64,000 nt of DNA from Thermoanaerobaculum sp. (GTDB lineage Bacteria > Acidobacteriota > Thermoanaerobaculia > Multivoradales > UBA5704). The notes under the pieces were generated by a model. That model did no database searches and was not told the DNA's origin. It worked only from the letters and a program-made list of their open reading frames with translations. The stretch spans positions 62,001 through 126,000 of the forward strand of contig JAJKHS010000116.1 of the NCBI GenBank assembly GCA_021154885.1, read 5' to 3'. The position numbers and the translations under genes were made by a program. Shown here piece by piece: positions 16,590 to 26,961 of this stretch (within the stretch, counting starts at the first letter, position 1; the number at the start of each line of letters is the position of its first letter).

Positions 16590-19500
16590 GAGTAAAAAGA
16601 GATTGCATACTGCTCAGTATTTTTCTCTTCCTAGCTCCGCATTCTTTAAGCGCTCATAAATTTGGGAGCGTACCTTACGATGACATCATAAATGCGGCTC
16701 AAAACTATAATAGCTGCGCAACTCTTCCGACAGATAAGCTCATTGCCTATATGCTCTCACCTACGTGGTGGGAAGTGGCTGGTCAGGATAGCACGCTGAC
16801 TCCATCTCCCATGACCTTGGGTAGAGCAGACAACGATGTAGATCAATACCTGGCGGGTCAATCAAGCTCCGGCTCTTCTCTCCACCGCATATTTTGGCAT
16901 CCGGGTATAGGCGTCTGGCAGCTTGATGAGGTGAGCGATGATTTGGGGCGACAGCTCGGCATAGGGCGGTTTAACACTGGAGACGCCGCAATACGCATAG
17001 CCAAAACAATGTCAGCAAGTTATTGCCGGACACCGACAGCGTATAGCGTTTTCGCGCCTTGGTGCGCATGCAGTTCGACAGGGCTTTGTAGCACACCAGA
17101 TAGGAACCACTGCGAGAACACCTTCAATCTACTCTATAATCCGAATGGCCCGCCCGCTCATCCCATTGAGCGAAACGATTCAGTAGGCCGATGGGGCGGC
17201 TCTCAGCTGCATACGTGCAAACTATTGGGGCAAATCACGACTTTCCCCTGCGCATACGCCAACTACAATAATGCTGAAGGTGTAACCTCGACCTGGATCT
17301 ACTCTCCTTTAGCTGGAAGTACACCGCCGTCCTTGCCTTCTCCGCTGGCGATGCCATTCTATGTTTTCAGAGATGACTCCACTGGCGGCCCCTTTGAATG
17401 GCGCTACTGGATGGCGGCAGATATCGGCGGCTCGGCGGACTATGCCGCCAGACGAACATACGGAACTAACTCTAGAGACGGGCTTACATGGTTTTCCAAC
17501 GCAGCGACTAGTCTTGGCTTGTGCGATCTTACGGCACTTCGTGGAGCGTGCGGAGGAGGAGTATGCACTGTTCCAGGCACGAATATCGTCGCTGCCTCAT
17601 GTGGGCCCTCCAGTGTACCAGTAGTAACTACATCTTCTGCAACTGGCATCACTCAGAAAAGCGCGAGCTTAGGGCTCACTGTTAATCCGGGCGGGGCCTC
17701 GACTTCTATTTGGTTCGACTGGGGCAGTACCGCAAGCCTTGGAATTCAAACTGTGCACCAAGAGGTTGGCTCCGGGACAACCTCAATGCCAGCGAGCATA
17801 ACGCTTAGTAATCTTCAGTGCGGGACGATTTATTATTTTCGCGCAAGGGCGCAGAACTCAGTTGGCGACGCAACTCCAGGGACAACTTTAAATTTTTCGA
17901 CAAACAGCTGTAGCGGTGGAGGTACGCAATCTCAAGAACTGGTTGTGAACGGAGGTTTTGAGCAAGGTAGCCAAGGCTGGAGCATTATCGGCGACTGGTA
18001 TGCCGATTCTCGATTTTCTACCCATCACTCAGGATCTGGCTACGCTTATCTTTCCAGATCTGACGGGACCCCGACCAACAACCTCACTGGCCGACTTTAT
18101 ACGCAGCCTATCTCTATTCCAAGTAATGCATTGAATGGACAGTACAGCTTTTGGCTAAGCATAACGACTAACGAGCCGTCCAGTGCGGCTGCCGTAGATT
18201 TACTTCATTTTACGATAGTAGATGCATCTACGTTTTCAGTCATCCTCGATCATGGCTGGATCTCAAATCAGAACAATACTGGCGGTAGCTATACGTTCGT
18301 TCCATTTCAGCTGAGCAGTGCCCTTTTAGGGCGAACCGTTCGCCTAATATTTGACGGAACTACCAATGCTTCGAATCCGACCGTTTTTCGGTTGGATGAT
18401 GTGAGTTGTGTCGTTTCTACGCCAGTAGGAAGCAATCCTGCCACTTCGACTCTTGCGGCCGATCAGCTTTCGTCTTCTAGTGCTCGCCTTAATCTGACTG
18501 TGAATCCGAATGGCGCAGATACTACTGTTTGGTTTAATTTAGAGGCCGGTAATTCTTCGCCTACTGCCGAGACGCAACACTTTCAGGTCGGTGGTGGACA
18601 GCAGAGTATTAATTCTAGCCTTAGTGTGTTTGGCCTTGCCTGTGGTACTACATATTACTTCCGAGCAAATGCCACCAATTCCTATGGATCGGTGCGAGGA
18701 TCGGTTCTTTCGTTCCAGACAGGTTCGTGTCCTGCGCAGCCTCCTTCCGTCTCCACGAGCCTGGCCGACAGTATTGCTTCAAGCTCCGCTCGCTTGACAG
18801 GTGTTGTGAATCCCAACGGATTTACTACGACTTCTTGGTTTGAATGGGGAAGCGAGGGTGCTCGTTCAAGCACCCCTATGCAAGCTATGGGTTCAGGAAC
18901 CTCATCGAATCCGGTTTCGGCAGTAGTTAATGGCCTTCAATGCGGGACAATATATTACTTTCAAGCTGTGGGCGAAAACGGAGGCGGTAGAGTTTACGGA
19001 GAGCTCAAGAGCTTTGTAACTGCCTCCTGTGGCCCGGCCCCCAATGTCTCTCCGACTATTTCTATAACGTCCCCAGGTGCAGGAGGTGCTATAGCCGATC
19101 AGTCTTTTGTTATAGCGTGGAATGATTCCGACCCCGACAACAATGCTGTAATAACTCTATCCTACAGCTTACACGCTGATTGCAGTTCGCCGGTCCAGAT
19201 TGTGGGCAATATCTCCGAAGACGACTCGGCCAATACTTATACCTGGAATACATCTGCCCTTCCGGTTGATGGCTACTATATTCTCGTTATGATTTCAGAC
19301 AGCGTTAATCCTACCGTATCTTCGTGCAGTAGTGGCCACGTTTCGGTCTCGCATGCAACACAACAAGGTTTCTTCCTCGACTTCCGGCGCCAAGGGTGCA
19401 ACGGTAGTGGGCCGGCTGTCCTCTTGTGGTGGACGGCGCCTCCGGGAATGAGCAACGTCTTTACGGTTCGGCGTTCGGACGGCGGATACGCAGCGACGGT

Positions 19501-22500
19501 CGATTCGTCCCAGGACGGTATGGTGAACCTCGTGTCCAGTTCCCTAGTGCCGGGTGAAACATACAGCTTCTCTGTCGAGGGTACGCTTAACGGGTCTCCG
19601 GTGCAGACGAACGCAGTCACGGTGCCCATCCTTTCGGATGAGTGCAGGCTCCCCGTCGGGGCTGGCGAGCTTCCTCATCTGCCGCTGCTCTGGACAGGCC
19701 CGCCCGTATGCAGCGGCAGCACGGCTTCTGTGCCGGTTCACTGGACGGCGGTGGGAGGCGCAGCTTCCTACACCCTCACGCGCATCGACAACGTTGCCGC
19801 GCAACTCACGCCGTATCCCAATCTGACCGGCACCAGTTTTGTCGATAGCGGCTTGGTACCGGGCGCCGAATACGAGTACATGCTCAACGCAGTCGGCACC
19901 GGAGGCTCCCGCCAGACGAACATCATCAGCGTGTTCGTGCCATCTGGAGTTTGTGCTGAGCCGTCTACGCCAGGACCTTTTTCAGTTCAAATCAGTGCAC
20001 CGGTCTGTACCGCGGGGAAGGGAGCGGTGACCGTCAGTTGGACACCGGCGTCCGGCGCAGCCTCAAGAGTCACCACGTATTGGTCCGACGACGAATTCAC
20101 CAGCGGCACGACGAGCACATCCACGCTCTCCGCGCTGTCCATTGATGGTATCCGTCCGGGGGCCCTCGTTAAGTTTATGACGCAGGCTGAAGCCGCCGCT
20201 GTCTCGGGTCGGTATCGCAGTATAATTATGTCGCAGCGTATTCCACTTGATATCTGCGGTGCCGGTACTGCGCCTCCTACGGTGACCGCCATTGCCGCCA
20301 GCTACATCCAGGAGCGACAGGCGCTCCTTCGCGCATCGATTGTTTCCAACGCCGATGCGGCCGTCGTATTTTTCGAGTGGGGAACGACTACGGGGTATGG
20401 ATCGCAGACTCCTCTCAGGAATGGGGGCGATGGATACCGGAGCGTGAGTCTCGGCGAAGTCCTCACCGGTCTTGCTTGTAATACGACCTATCACTACCGT
20501 GCAGTCGCCTCCAACGCTAACGGAACAACGCATGGCCCCGACGGGACGTTCACGACGGCCTCGTGTTCACCGACGCCAGTTGTGACGGTTACGGCGACAG
20601 ACCCAACGGCGACCGAAAACCCGATGACGACGGGAACGTTCCTCATTGAGCGCACCGGTAGTACCGTCGCAGAGTTGCCAGTTACCTATTCTGTCGGGGG
20701 AACAGCCACGGTAGGAGTCGATCACACGCTCGGAGCCGGAACCGTGGTCATTCCCGCGGGCTCCACGTCCCGTACCCTGACCCTGTTCCCGCTTGATGAT
20801 ACCCTCGTCGAAAGTGATGAGACGGTTGTCGTTACTATCCAGCCGCAGAGTCAGTACACCGTCGGAACCCCGAGTAGTGCAACGGTAACCATTACTAGTG
20901 ATGATGTCGCCGGTGGTGATCTGATCTTTAGCGACGGCTTCGAGAGCGGCAATCTCTGCGGGTGGAGTTTCGTGTCAGGCGGCGTGTCGCAGTGCTCGCG
21001 CAGTACTTCCTTCGCCCCGAAGGTAGACCTTCAGACTGGGACGGAGCCCTTGGGTCTCATGGTTACAGACCTTGACGGGGACGGGCGGCGGGATATTGCT
21101 GTCACTATCTACAACAACGGTAGCGGCGATCACCTTACGATCTTCCGAAACACGGGGACAGTGGGACATCCACAGTTCGACGCACCGGTGGATATTCCGA
21201 CCGGCAGAGGTCCCGAAGGCATGGCCGCGGGTGATCTCAACAACGACGGGAAACCCGACCTGGTAGCAGCAAACCCAGGTGACAGTACGATCTCGGTCCT
21301 CCGTAATTCCAGCACGCCAGGGCTCATGCAGTTTGACTCAGTGCCGCTCTCGCTTTCTGCTCCACCGACGCCTCACCGCATCGCTATTGCCGACTTCGAT
21401 GGAGACGGCAAGCCTGACCTCATCGTCACGTCGAACAGTGGACGTCTGGTGTCGGTATTCCATCACGCGACCGACCCGAACACCATTGCCTTCGATTACC
21501 GTAGGGATTTCGGGGCCACTGGCTTCCTGAATGATCTTGCAGTTGCCGACATAGACCGCGACACGAGGCCCGAAATTCTCATACCGATAACGGATACAGG
21601 GCTCCTTACCATATTGCAAAACAACAGCAGCCCTGGAAACGTACAGGCCAGCGCACTGGCGCCGCTTGCGGCAGGTGCCGCGCCAATTAGGGGCATTGCG
21701 GTCGGCGATCTGAACAACGACCATGCCGCGGATGTCGTAGTCGCCGCGATAGGCGGCGTGGGAGTCTTCCAGAACTCCAGCAGTCCCGGAGTATTTAACC
21801 TTTCACGGACAGACCTGCCCACGGGCACGAACCCGGATGCCGTCGCGATAGGCGACCTCGACAAGGACGGACTATCTGATGTGGTCGTAGCGAATCCTAG
21901 CGATAGGACGCTCACCGTCCTCCGCAACGCGAGCACGGGAAATACGATTGTACTGACACCGCTTGCGCTGCGGCCCATAACGGGCCTGACTCCCATCAGC
22001 CTAGTCCTGGGAGACGTGGATGGTGATGGTTGGCTGGATATCGTCGTCGCGAACCATGATGGCAACAGCATCTCTATCTTCCTGAACACGACGAGCGGCC
22101 CTCCTCAGCCCCCGAGCGCGTGGATGGAGACCGCCGGGCCGGACCTCACCAACTCGACTGCTACCGCGGGTCTTGTGACCACCACGCTTGGCGAGGTCTT
22201 CGCGAGTACAAACCGGAGTTGCCAGGATAGCAATGCATTGGGCGTCTTCCGCTCTACCGACCAGGGCGCTTCATGGACCCAGTTGAACTTGGGTCTCACT
22301 TCAACGAACGTGGGCTCGCTCGCCCTAAGCAAGGGAGGCAACCTCTTCGCCGGCGCCCATGACGGCATTTACCGGTACGACCGGACTCTGGCCACATGGA
22401 AGCCGAGCGGTCTCTCGGGCCAGACCATCATCATGCTCGTCGCCACGCAAAACGGCCTCTTCGCGGCAGACAGTTGCTACTGCCGCGGTCTCTATCAGTC

Positions 22501-23017
22501 CTTCGATGAGGGGTCGACCTGGCAGCCCACAGCGGGAGGATTACCGACATGCGTCAACGCCTTCGTACAGGACGCCTCGGGCAACTCCTTCGCCGGCACG
22601 GGGACCTCGGGTGTCTTCAAGCTGCCTGCCGGCGGTACGTCATGGCAGGCGGTCAATGGCGGTCTGCCCACTTCAGATGTCCATTGGCTTGCGCTCGATG
22701 CCGGGGGCAACCTCTTCATGGGTGGCCCTGCGGGGCTTTTCCGGATGAATCAGGGCGCGGTGCAGTGGCAGCAGCTCACGAGCGGGTTGCCGTCAGACGG
22801 GGTACAACGGATCGCCTTCGGTGCCGGTGGGAAGGTGTTCGTGGGGACCTTCTCGCACGGGATCTATGTCTCAAATGATGGCGGCAATACCTGGAGCGTG
22901 GACAACTCCGGGATTGCAGACACTACGCCGACCGTAGGCGCCTTCGCGATTGACAACCAAGGATATATCTACTCTGCGGTAGGCTCGATCGTGTATAGGA
23001 GCACTGGTCCCCAGTGA
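16571..23017 (+). CDS. Giant secreted multidomain protein: lytic/peptidoglycan-associated-like N-terminus, Fn3-like repeats, Calx-beta, FG-GAP/VCBS, BNR-like repeats
   Basis: Signal peptide IFLFLAPHSLSAHK; SSLHRIFWHPGIGVWQLDEV; repeated CGTIYYFRA Fn3-like motifs; Calx-beta TATENPMTTGTFLIERTGS...VESDETVVVTI; DLDGDGRRDIAV/DLNNDGKPDLVAAN repeats; GVFRSTDQGASWTQLNLGL. Confidence 0.8.
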   Translation: MGCIKLRVKRDCILLSIFLFLAPHSLSAHKFGSVPYDDIINAAQNYNSCATLPTDKLIAYMLSPTWWEVAGQDSTLTPSPMTLGRADNDVDQYLAGQSSSGSSLHRIFWHPGIGVWQLDEVSDDLGRQLGIGRFNTGDAAIRIAKTMSASYCRTPTAYSVFAPWCACSSTGLCSTPDRNHCENTFNLLYNPNGPPAHPIERNDSVGRWGGSQLHTCKLLGQITTFPCAYANYNNAEGVTSTWIYSPLAGSTPPSLPSPLAMPFYVFRDDSTGGPFEWRYWMAADIGGSADYAARRTYGTNSRDGLTWFSNAATSLGLCDLTALRGACGGGVCTVPGTNIVAASCGPSSVPVVTTSSATGITQKSASLGLTVNPGGASTSIWFDWGSTASLGIQTVHQEVGSGTTSMPASITLSNLQCGTIYYFRARAQNSVGDATPGTTLNFSTNSCSGGGTQSQELVVNGGFEQGSQGWSIIGDWYADSRFSTHHSGSGYAYLSRSDGTPTNNLTGRLYTQPISIPSNALNGQYSFWLSITTNEPSSAAAVDLLHFTIVDASTFSVILDHGWISNQNNTGGSYTFVPFQLSSALLGRTVRLIFDGTTNASNPTVFRLDDVSCVVSTPVGSNPATSTLAADQLSSSSARLNLTVNPNGADTTVWFNLEAGNSSPTAETQHFQVGGGQQSINSSLSVFGLACGTTYYFRANATNSYGSVRGSVLSFQTGSCPAQPPSVSTSLADSIASSSARLTGVVNPNGFTTTSWFEWGSEGARSSTPMQAMGSGTSSNPVSAVVNGLQCGTIYYFQAVGENGGGRVYGELKSFVTASCGPAPNVSPTISITSPGAGGAIADQSFVIAWNDSDPDNNAVITLSYSLHADCSSPVQIVGNISEDDSANTYTWNTSALPVDGYYILVMISDSVNPTVSSCSSGHVSVSHATQQGFFLDFRRQGCNGSGPAVLLWWTAPPGMSNVFTVRRSDGGYAATVDSSQDGMVNLVSSSLVPGETYSFSVEGTLNGSPVQTNAVTVPILSDECRLPVGAGELPHLPLLWTGPPVCSGSTASVPVHWTAVGGAASYTLTRIDNVAAQLTPYPNLTGTSFVDSGLVPGAEYEYMLNAVGTGGSRQTNIISVFVPSGVCAEPSTPGPFSVQISAPVCTAGKGAVTVSWTPASGAASRVTTYWSDDEFTSGTTSTSTLSALSIDGIRPGALVKFMTQAEAAAVSGRYRSIIMSQRIPLDICGAGTAPPTVTAIAASYIQERQALLRASIVSNADAAVVFFEWGTTTGYGSQTPLRNGGDGYRSVSLGEVLTGLACNTTYHYRAVASNANGTTHGPDGTFTTASCSPTPVVTVTATDPTATENPMTTGTFLIERTGSTVAELPVTYSVGGTATVGVDHTLGAGTVVIPAGSTSRTLTLFPLDDTLVESDETVVVTIQPQSQYTVGTPSSATVTITSDDVAGGDLIFSDGFESGNLCGWSFVSGGVSQCSRSTSFAPKVDLQTGTEPLGLMVTDLDGDGRRDIAVTIYNNGSGDHLTIFRNTGTVGHPQFDAPVDIPTGRGPEGMAAGDLNNDGKPDLVAANPGDSTISVLRNSSTPGLMQFDSVPLSLSAPPTPHRIAIADFDGDGKPDLIVTSNSGRLVSVFHHATDPNTIAFDYRRDFGATGFLNDLAVADIDRDTRPEILIPITDTGLLTILQNNSSPGNVQASALAPLAAGAAPIRGIAVGDLNNDHAADVVVAAIGGVGVFQNSSSPGVFNLSRTDLPTGTNPDAVAIGDLDKDGLSDVVVANPSDRTLTVLRNASTGNTIVLTPLALRPITGLTPISLVLGDVDGDGWLDIVVANHDGNSISIFLNTTSGPPQPPSAWMETAGPDLTNSTATAGLVTTTLGEVFASTNRSCQDSNALGVFRSTDQGASWTQLNLGLTSTNVGSLALSKGGNLFAGAHDGIYRYDRTLATWKPSGLSGQTIIMLVATQNGLFAADSCYCRGLYQSFDEGSTWQPTAGGLPTCVNAFVQDASGNSFAGTGTSGVFKLPAGGTSWQAVNGGLPTSDVHWLALDAGGNLFMGGPAGLFRMNQGAVQWQQLTSGLPSDGVQRIAFGAGGKVFVGTFSHGIYVSNDGGNTWSVDNSGIADTTPTVGAFAIDNQGYIYSAVGSIVYRSTGPQ

Positions 23018-23145
23018 CGACGCGGCCTGCGACACACTCCGACACGGGCGAGCCTATAGTTGAAGCTGAGAACCGCGCGACCTAGGGGAGCTGCGTTTTC
23101 GGATTTACTGGTCGGGCACTATCAATTGTCACGGTCTCTTTTGGG

Positions 23146-23832
23146 ATGATCCTCATGCTCTCCTTTCTCTCCGGCAGGACACGCTCCTTTGCAACCCCGG
23201 TCTTTGCCCACTGGCATACGCTCGTGGAGAACTTCCAGACCTCGCCGCTTGAGTTCTATGAAGCGGTCGAGGCCGCAGTCCGAAAGCGGGAGATCCCCGA
23301 GCTGCGCTTCTCGCGCGTCGAGTACCACGAGTCGGGGGTCCTCTCAGCCCTCCGCATCTACCAGCGGATCGAGCGGAAGAAGCTCGCCTTCGATGTCTGC
23401 GCGGCGCCTTTCGGCACCGGGTTCTTCTTCTCCTGGTGGCTCTCCGAGCCCAAGAAGTCGTATAAGGCGCTCGGCTGCTTCGCCTTCCTGCTCCTCCTCG
23501 CGTTCGCCAACATTGTTCTCGAAAAGTACGGCGTGACCGGATGCTTCTTCGCGCTCCTCTTAGGACTGGCCGCCATGGCGATTCTCGTTATGGGAGTTCG
23601 CGAAGGGTGGTTCCTTTCGGAAGACATTATTCGCGATACCCCCTATATTGGTGCGATTTACGAATACTTTTTCGACCCCGAGACCTTCTACAAGGAAGAC
23701 ACCCGGACCATGTATCGGGAGATGGTGCATGCGGCGGTCCTCGAAGTGATCGACGGGACGCTTGAGGCGAAGGGGCTCCGGGCCTTGGCACCCGAGTATC
23801 GGAAGCCCGAGATCCGACGCCTTGCCGAGTAG
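23146..23832 (+). CDS. Membrane protein, hypothetical, adjacent to VirD4-like ATPase
   Basis: FAFLLLLAFANIVLEKYGVTGCFFALLLGLAAMAILVMGV transmembrane segments. Confidence 0.65.
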   Translation: MILMLSFLSGRTRSFATPVFAHWHTLVENFQTSPLEFYEAVEAAVRKREIPELRFSRVEYHESGVLSALRIYQRIERKKLAFDVCAAPFGTGFFFSWWLSEPKKSYKALGCFAFLLLLAFANIVLEKYGVTGCFFALLLGLAAMAILVMGVREGWFLSEDIIRDTPYIGAIYEYFFDPETFYKEDTRTMYREMVHAAVLEVIDGTLEAKGLRALAPEYRKPEIRRLAE

Positions 23833-23844
23833 CGCGGTGAGAGG

Positions 23845-26800
23845 GTGACCGATAACGACACGATCACCCGGAACTTTTACGCCTGGGAGCTGCGGGGCCG
23901 GGGGTGGCAGGCGTACACCCGGGTAGTGTGCCTTGAGCCACCCTTCCGGTCGTTCCTGGGGCACGTCCTCCCCACACGCCGGGCATCCGATGACGGAAAA
24001 ATCGAAACGAAGGCCAGCTCCTTCGCCGGGTGGTTCTTCAAGCGAGAAGGAGATCCAAGCCGGAGATCAGAGCCCGAGGAGGAGACCGTCTTCGAACCGG
24101 AGCCGGAGATCTTCCGGGCGCCCTACCCGCTCTCGGAGATCGTGGTCTCCCTGCCGCCGGGAGCCGCCGTCTCTTCGGGAGTCACCGAGAACCTCCTCGT
24201 CGCGCTCGCCGCCTCACGATTCCCGCTCAGCTTTGAGGTGGTGGGCCTCCAGGAATCCGTGCGGGTAGGGGTCGCCTGCGGCACGCCTGACCGCGAGCGC
24301 GTCTCGGGATTCCTCAAAGCCCACTTCCCCGAGGCGATCGTGGGCGAAGCACCCGAGCCGCTCCGGGCTGCGTGGCGGAGCGCCCGAGGGGCGTGCGTCT
24401 GCCTTGAGTTCGGCCTGGCCCGGGAGTTCATGCTGCCCCTCCGCACCTTCCGCGACTTCCGGCCCGATCCCTTGCTCGCCCTCTACGCCGCTCTGGCCGA
24501 GCTCCACGCGGGGGAGATCGGGCTCTTCCAGGTGCTCTTCACGCCCGCCGTATGCGCCTGGGGCGAGAGTGTCTGGCGGGCGGTCCACACCCCCCAGGGG
24601 CAACCCTTCTTCACCGATGACCCGGAGTTCACGAAGCTCGCCAAGGAGAAGGTCATGCACTCCTTCTTCGCGGTCGCCGTCCGGATGGGCGTGAGGACGG
24701 AAAACGAGGCAAGGGCCTGGGACCTCCTCCGGGGCATGACGAGTGCCCTTCACCTATTGGGTCATGCGAACGAACTCACCCCTCTTGCCGAAGAGGAGGA
24801 GATAGACCTCGAAGAGGATCTCCTCTCCCGCACCTCGCACCGCTCGGGGATGCTCCTCACGACCCCTGAACTCGCGGGGCTCGTGCACCTCCCCGGAGAG
24901 AGCGTCCGCCTCGAAGCGCTCGCTCGCGAGACGCGGCGCACCAAGGCCGCGCCCCGGGAGATCCTTGGCGCGGGGCTCCTCGTGGGAGAGAACCTCCACG
25001 AGGGCCGGGTGACGTCGGTCCGCCTCCCGCCCGACCTCCGCACCCGGCATACCCACCTCGTGGGAGCCTCGGGGACGGGCAAGTCCACGCTCCTCGTCCA
25101 GCTCATCCTTGAGGATCTACGGGCGGGCGGGGGCCTCGCCGTCCTCGATCCCCACGGCGACCTCATAGACGAGATCCTCGCCCGCTATCCCGAGGAGCGG
25201 GAGGACGATCTCATCCTCTTCGATCCCTCGGACACCTCGTTCCGGGTCGGCTGGAACATGCTCCACGCGCGGACGGAAATCGAGAAGGTGATCCTCTCTT
25301 CCGATCTCGTCGCCGCCTTCCGGCGGCTCTCGACCTCCTGGGGCGACCAGATGACCTCGGTCCTAGGGAACACGATCCAGGCGTTTGTGGAATCCGAATC
25401 CGGCGGGACCCTCCTCGACCTCCGGCAGTTCCTTCTGGAGCGCGACTTCCGCACCGAGTTCCTGAAGACGGTGGAGGACCCCGATATCCGCTACTACTTC
25501 GAGCGCCAGTTCCCGCTCCTCAAAGGCATTCCCCAAGGACCAATCCTCACGAGGCTCGATACCTTCCTCCGCTCGAAGCTCGTCCGGGCGGTCGTGACGG
25601 AGCGAAAGAATCGCCTCGACTTCCGGGAGTTGGTAGACGGGGGCAGGGTTTTCCTTGCGAAGCTCGCGCAGGGCGCGATAGGCGAGGAGAACGCCGCGCT
25701 CCTGGGAAGCCTCCTCGTCTCCGCCTTCCACCAAGCGGCCCTCTCCCGCCAGGATCTCGCCCCGGGAGTCCGCCGGCAGTTTTCCCTCTACGTGGACGAG
25801 TGCCACCACTTCGCCACTCCCTCCATGGCCGCGCTCCTCTCCGGCGCGCGGAAGTACCGCCTCTCCTTGACCGCCGCGCACCAGGAACTCGGCCAGCTTC
25901 GGGCACGGGACCCTGAGGTGCTCTCCGCCCTTCTCGCGAATGCCGGGACGCGGATCGTCTTCCGGGTCGGCGAAGCTGACGCCCGCGAGCTGGAACGCGG
26001 GTTCTCGTCGTTTGCGGCAGAGGATCTCGTGCGCCTCAAGGTGGGAGAAGCCATCTGCCGCGCGGGACAGTCTGAAGCGGACTTCAACCTTCGGACGCGG
26101 GAACTCGCCGCCGTGGCACCTGAGGACGCGACCACCCGGCGGGAACTCTTTCTCGATCTCATGCGCGAGCGGTTCCCGGTGCTGTCGCCCGAGCCGCGAA
26201 AAGAGGATCAACCTCCGGCATCAGTCCCTCGCGAGCGGGTTCCCGTCCCGCCCGCACCCGTGCCACCGACACCTCCCACGGTGGTGCCGCCGCCTCCGCC
26301 TCCGAAGCGAGCAACGCGAGAGGAAGTTCCCGTCCCACCCTTGGGGCGCGGCGGCCCCGAGCACCAGTATCTCCAGGATCTCGTGAAGCGTTGGGCGGAA
26401 TCCCACGGATACCGCGCCACAATCGAGGAGGAGATCCCAGGCGGTCGGGGTAAGGTCGATGTGGCACTCAGGAGCGACGACTTCTCCTTGGCCTGCGAGA
26501 TCTCGGTCACCTCCACCGTGGCCCAAGAGGTCGGGAACGCCCTGAAGTGCCTCGATGCAGGCTTCCATGAGGTCGCGATCCTGGCCTTGAAGCGTCCGCG
26601 CCTTCAAAAGATCGAGGCCGCCTTGAAGGCCAAGCTCCCGCCCTCCGATTTCGCCCGGGTGCATCTCGTCTCGCCCGAGGAACTCTTCACGATGCTCTCC
26701 ATGCGGCCCATGACCAAGGAGAAGGTGGTCGGCGGATACAAGGTGAGGGTCCGCCGCACCCCGGTTGAACCTGACGAAGAGGCCGCCCGCTACCAAGCGC

Positions 26801-26856
26801 TCAAAGATGTCATCGGCAAGAGCCTCCGGCGCATGGGGAAGAAGGAGAAGCCGTAG
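23845..26856 (+). CDS. VirD4/TraD-like ATPase with C-terminal PD-(D/E)XK-nuclease-like domain
   Basis: THLVGASGTGKSTLLVQLI; FSLYVDECHHFATPSMAALLSGARKYRLSLTAAHQELGQL; C-terminal GRGKVDVALRSDDFSLACEISVTSTVAQEVGNALKCLDAGFHEVAILAL. Confidence 0.8.
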   Translation: MTDNDTITRNFYAWELRGRGWQAYTRVVCLEPPFRSFLGHVLPTRRASDDGKIETKASSFAGWFFKREGDPSRRSEPEEETVFEPEPEIFRAPYPLSEIVVSLPPGAAVSSGVTENLLVALAASRFPLSFEVVGLQESVRVGVACGTPDRERVSGFLKAHFPEAIVGEAPEPLRAAWRSARGACVCLEFGLAREFMLPLRTFRDFRPDPLLALYAALAELHAGEIGLFQVLFTPAVCAWGESVWRAVHTPQGQPFFTDDPEFTKLAKEKVMHSFFAVAVRMGVRTENEARAWDLLRGMTSALHLLGHANELTPLAEEEEIDLEEDLLSRTSHRSGMLLTTPELAGLVHLPGESVRLEALARETRRTKAAPREILGAGLLVGENLHEGRVTSVRLPPDLRTRHTHLVGASGTGKSTLLVQLILEDLRAGGGLAVLDPHGDLIDEILARYPEEREDDLILFDPSDTSFRVGWNMLHARTEIEKVILSSDLVAAFRRLSTSWGDQMTSVLGNTIQAFVESESGGTLLDLRQFLLERDFRTEFLKTVEDPDIRYYFERQFPLLKGIPQGPILTRLDTFLRSKLVRAVVTERKNRLDFRELVDGGRVFLAKLAQGAIGEENAALLGSLLVSAFHQAALSRQDLAPGVRRQFSLYVDECHHFATPSMAALLSGARKYRLSLTAAHQELGQLRARDPEVLSALLANAGTRIVFRVGEADARELERGFSSFAAEDLVRLKVGEAICRAGQSEADFNLRTRELAAVAPEDATTRRELFLDLMRERFPVLSPEPRKEDQPPASVPRERVPVPPAPVPPTPPTVVPPPPPPKRATREEVPVPPLGRGGPEHQYLQDLVKRWAESHGYRATIEEEIPGGRGKVDVALRSDDFSLACEISVTSTVAQEVGNALKCLDAGFHEVAILALKRPRLQKIEAALKAKLPPSDFARVHLVSPEELFTMLSMRPMTKEKVVGGYKVRVRRTPVEPDEEAARYQALKDVIGKSLRRMGKKEKP

Positions 26857-26961
26857 GGCGGAAGGGGGCGGATCGCGCCGCCTTTCCTCGGGCGCGCATC
26901 GCCTCCATCATGACGGGAGTCCTTTTAGAAACCCCTCAAGAAATCCAAAGGAGGAATCCCC

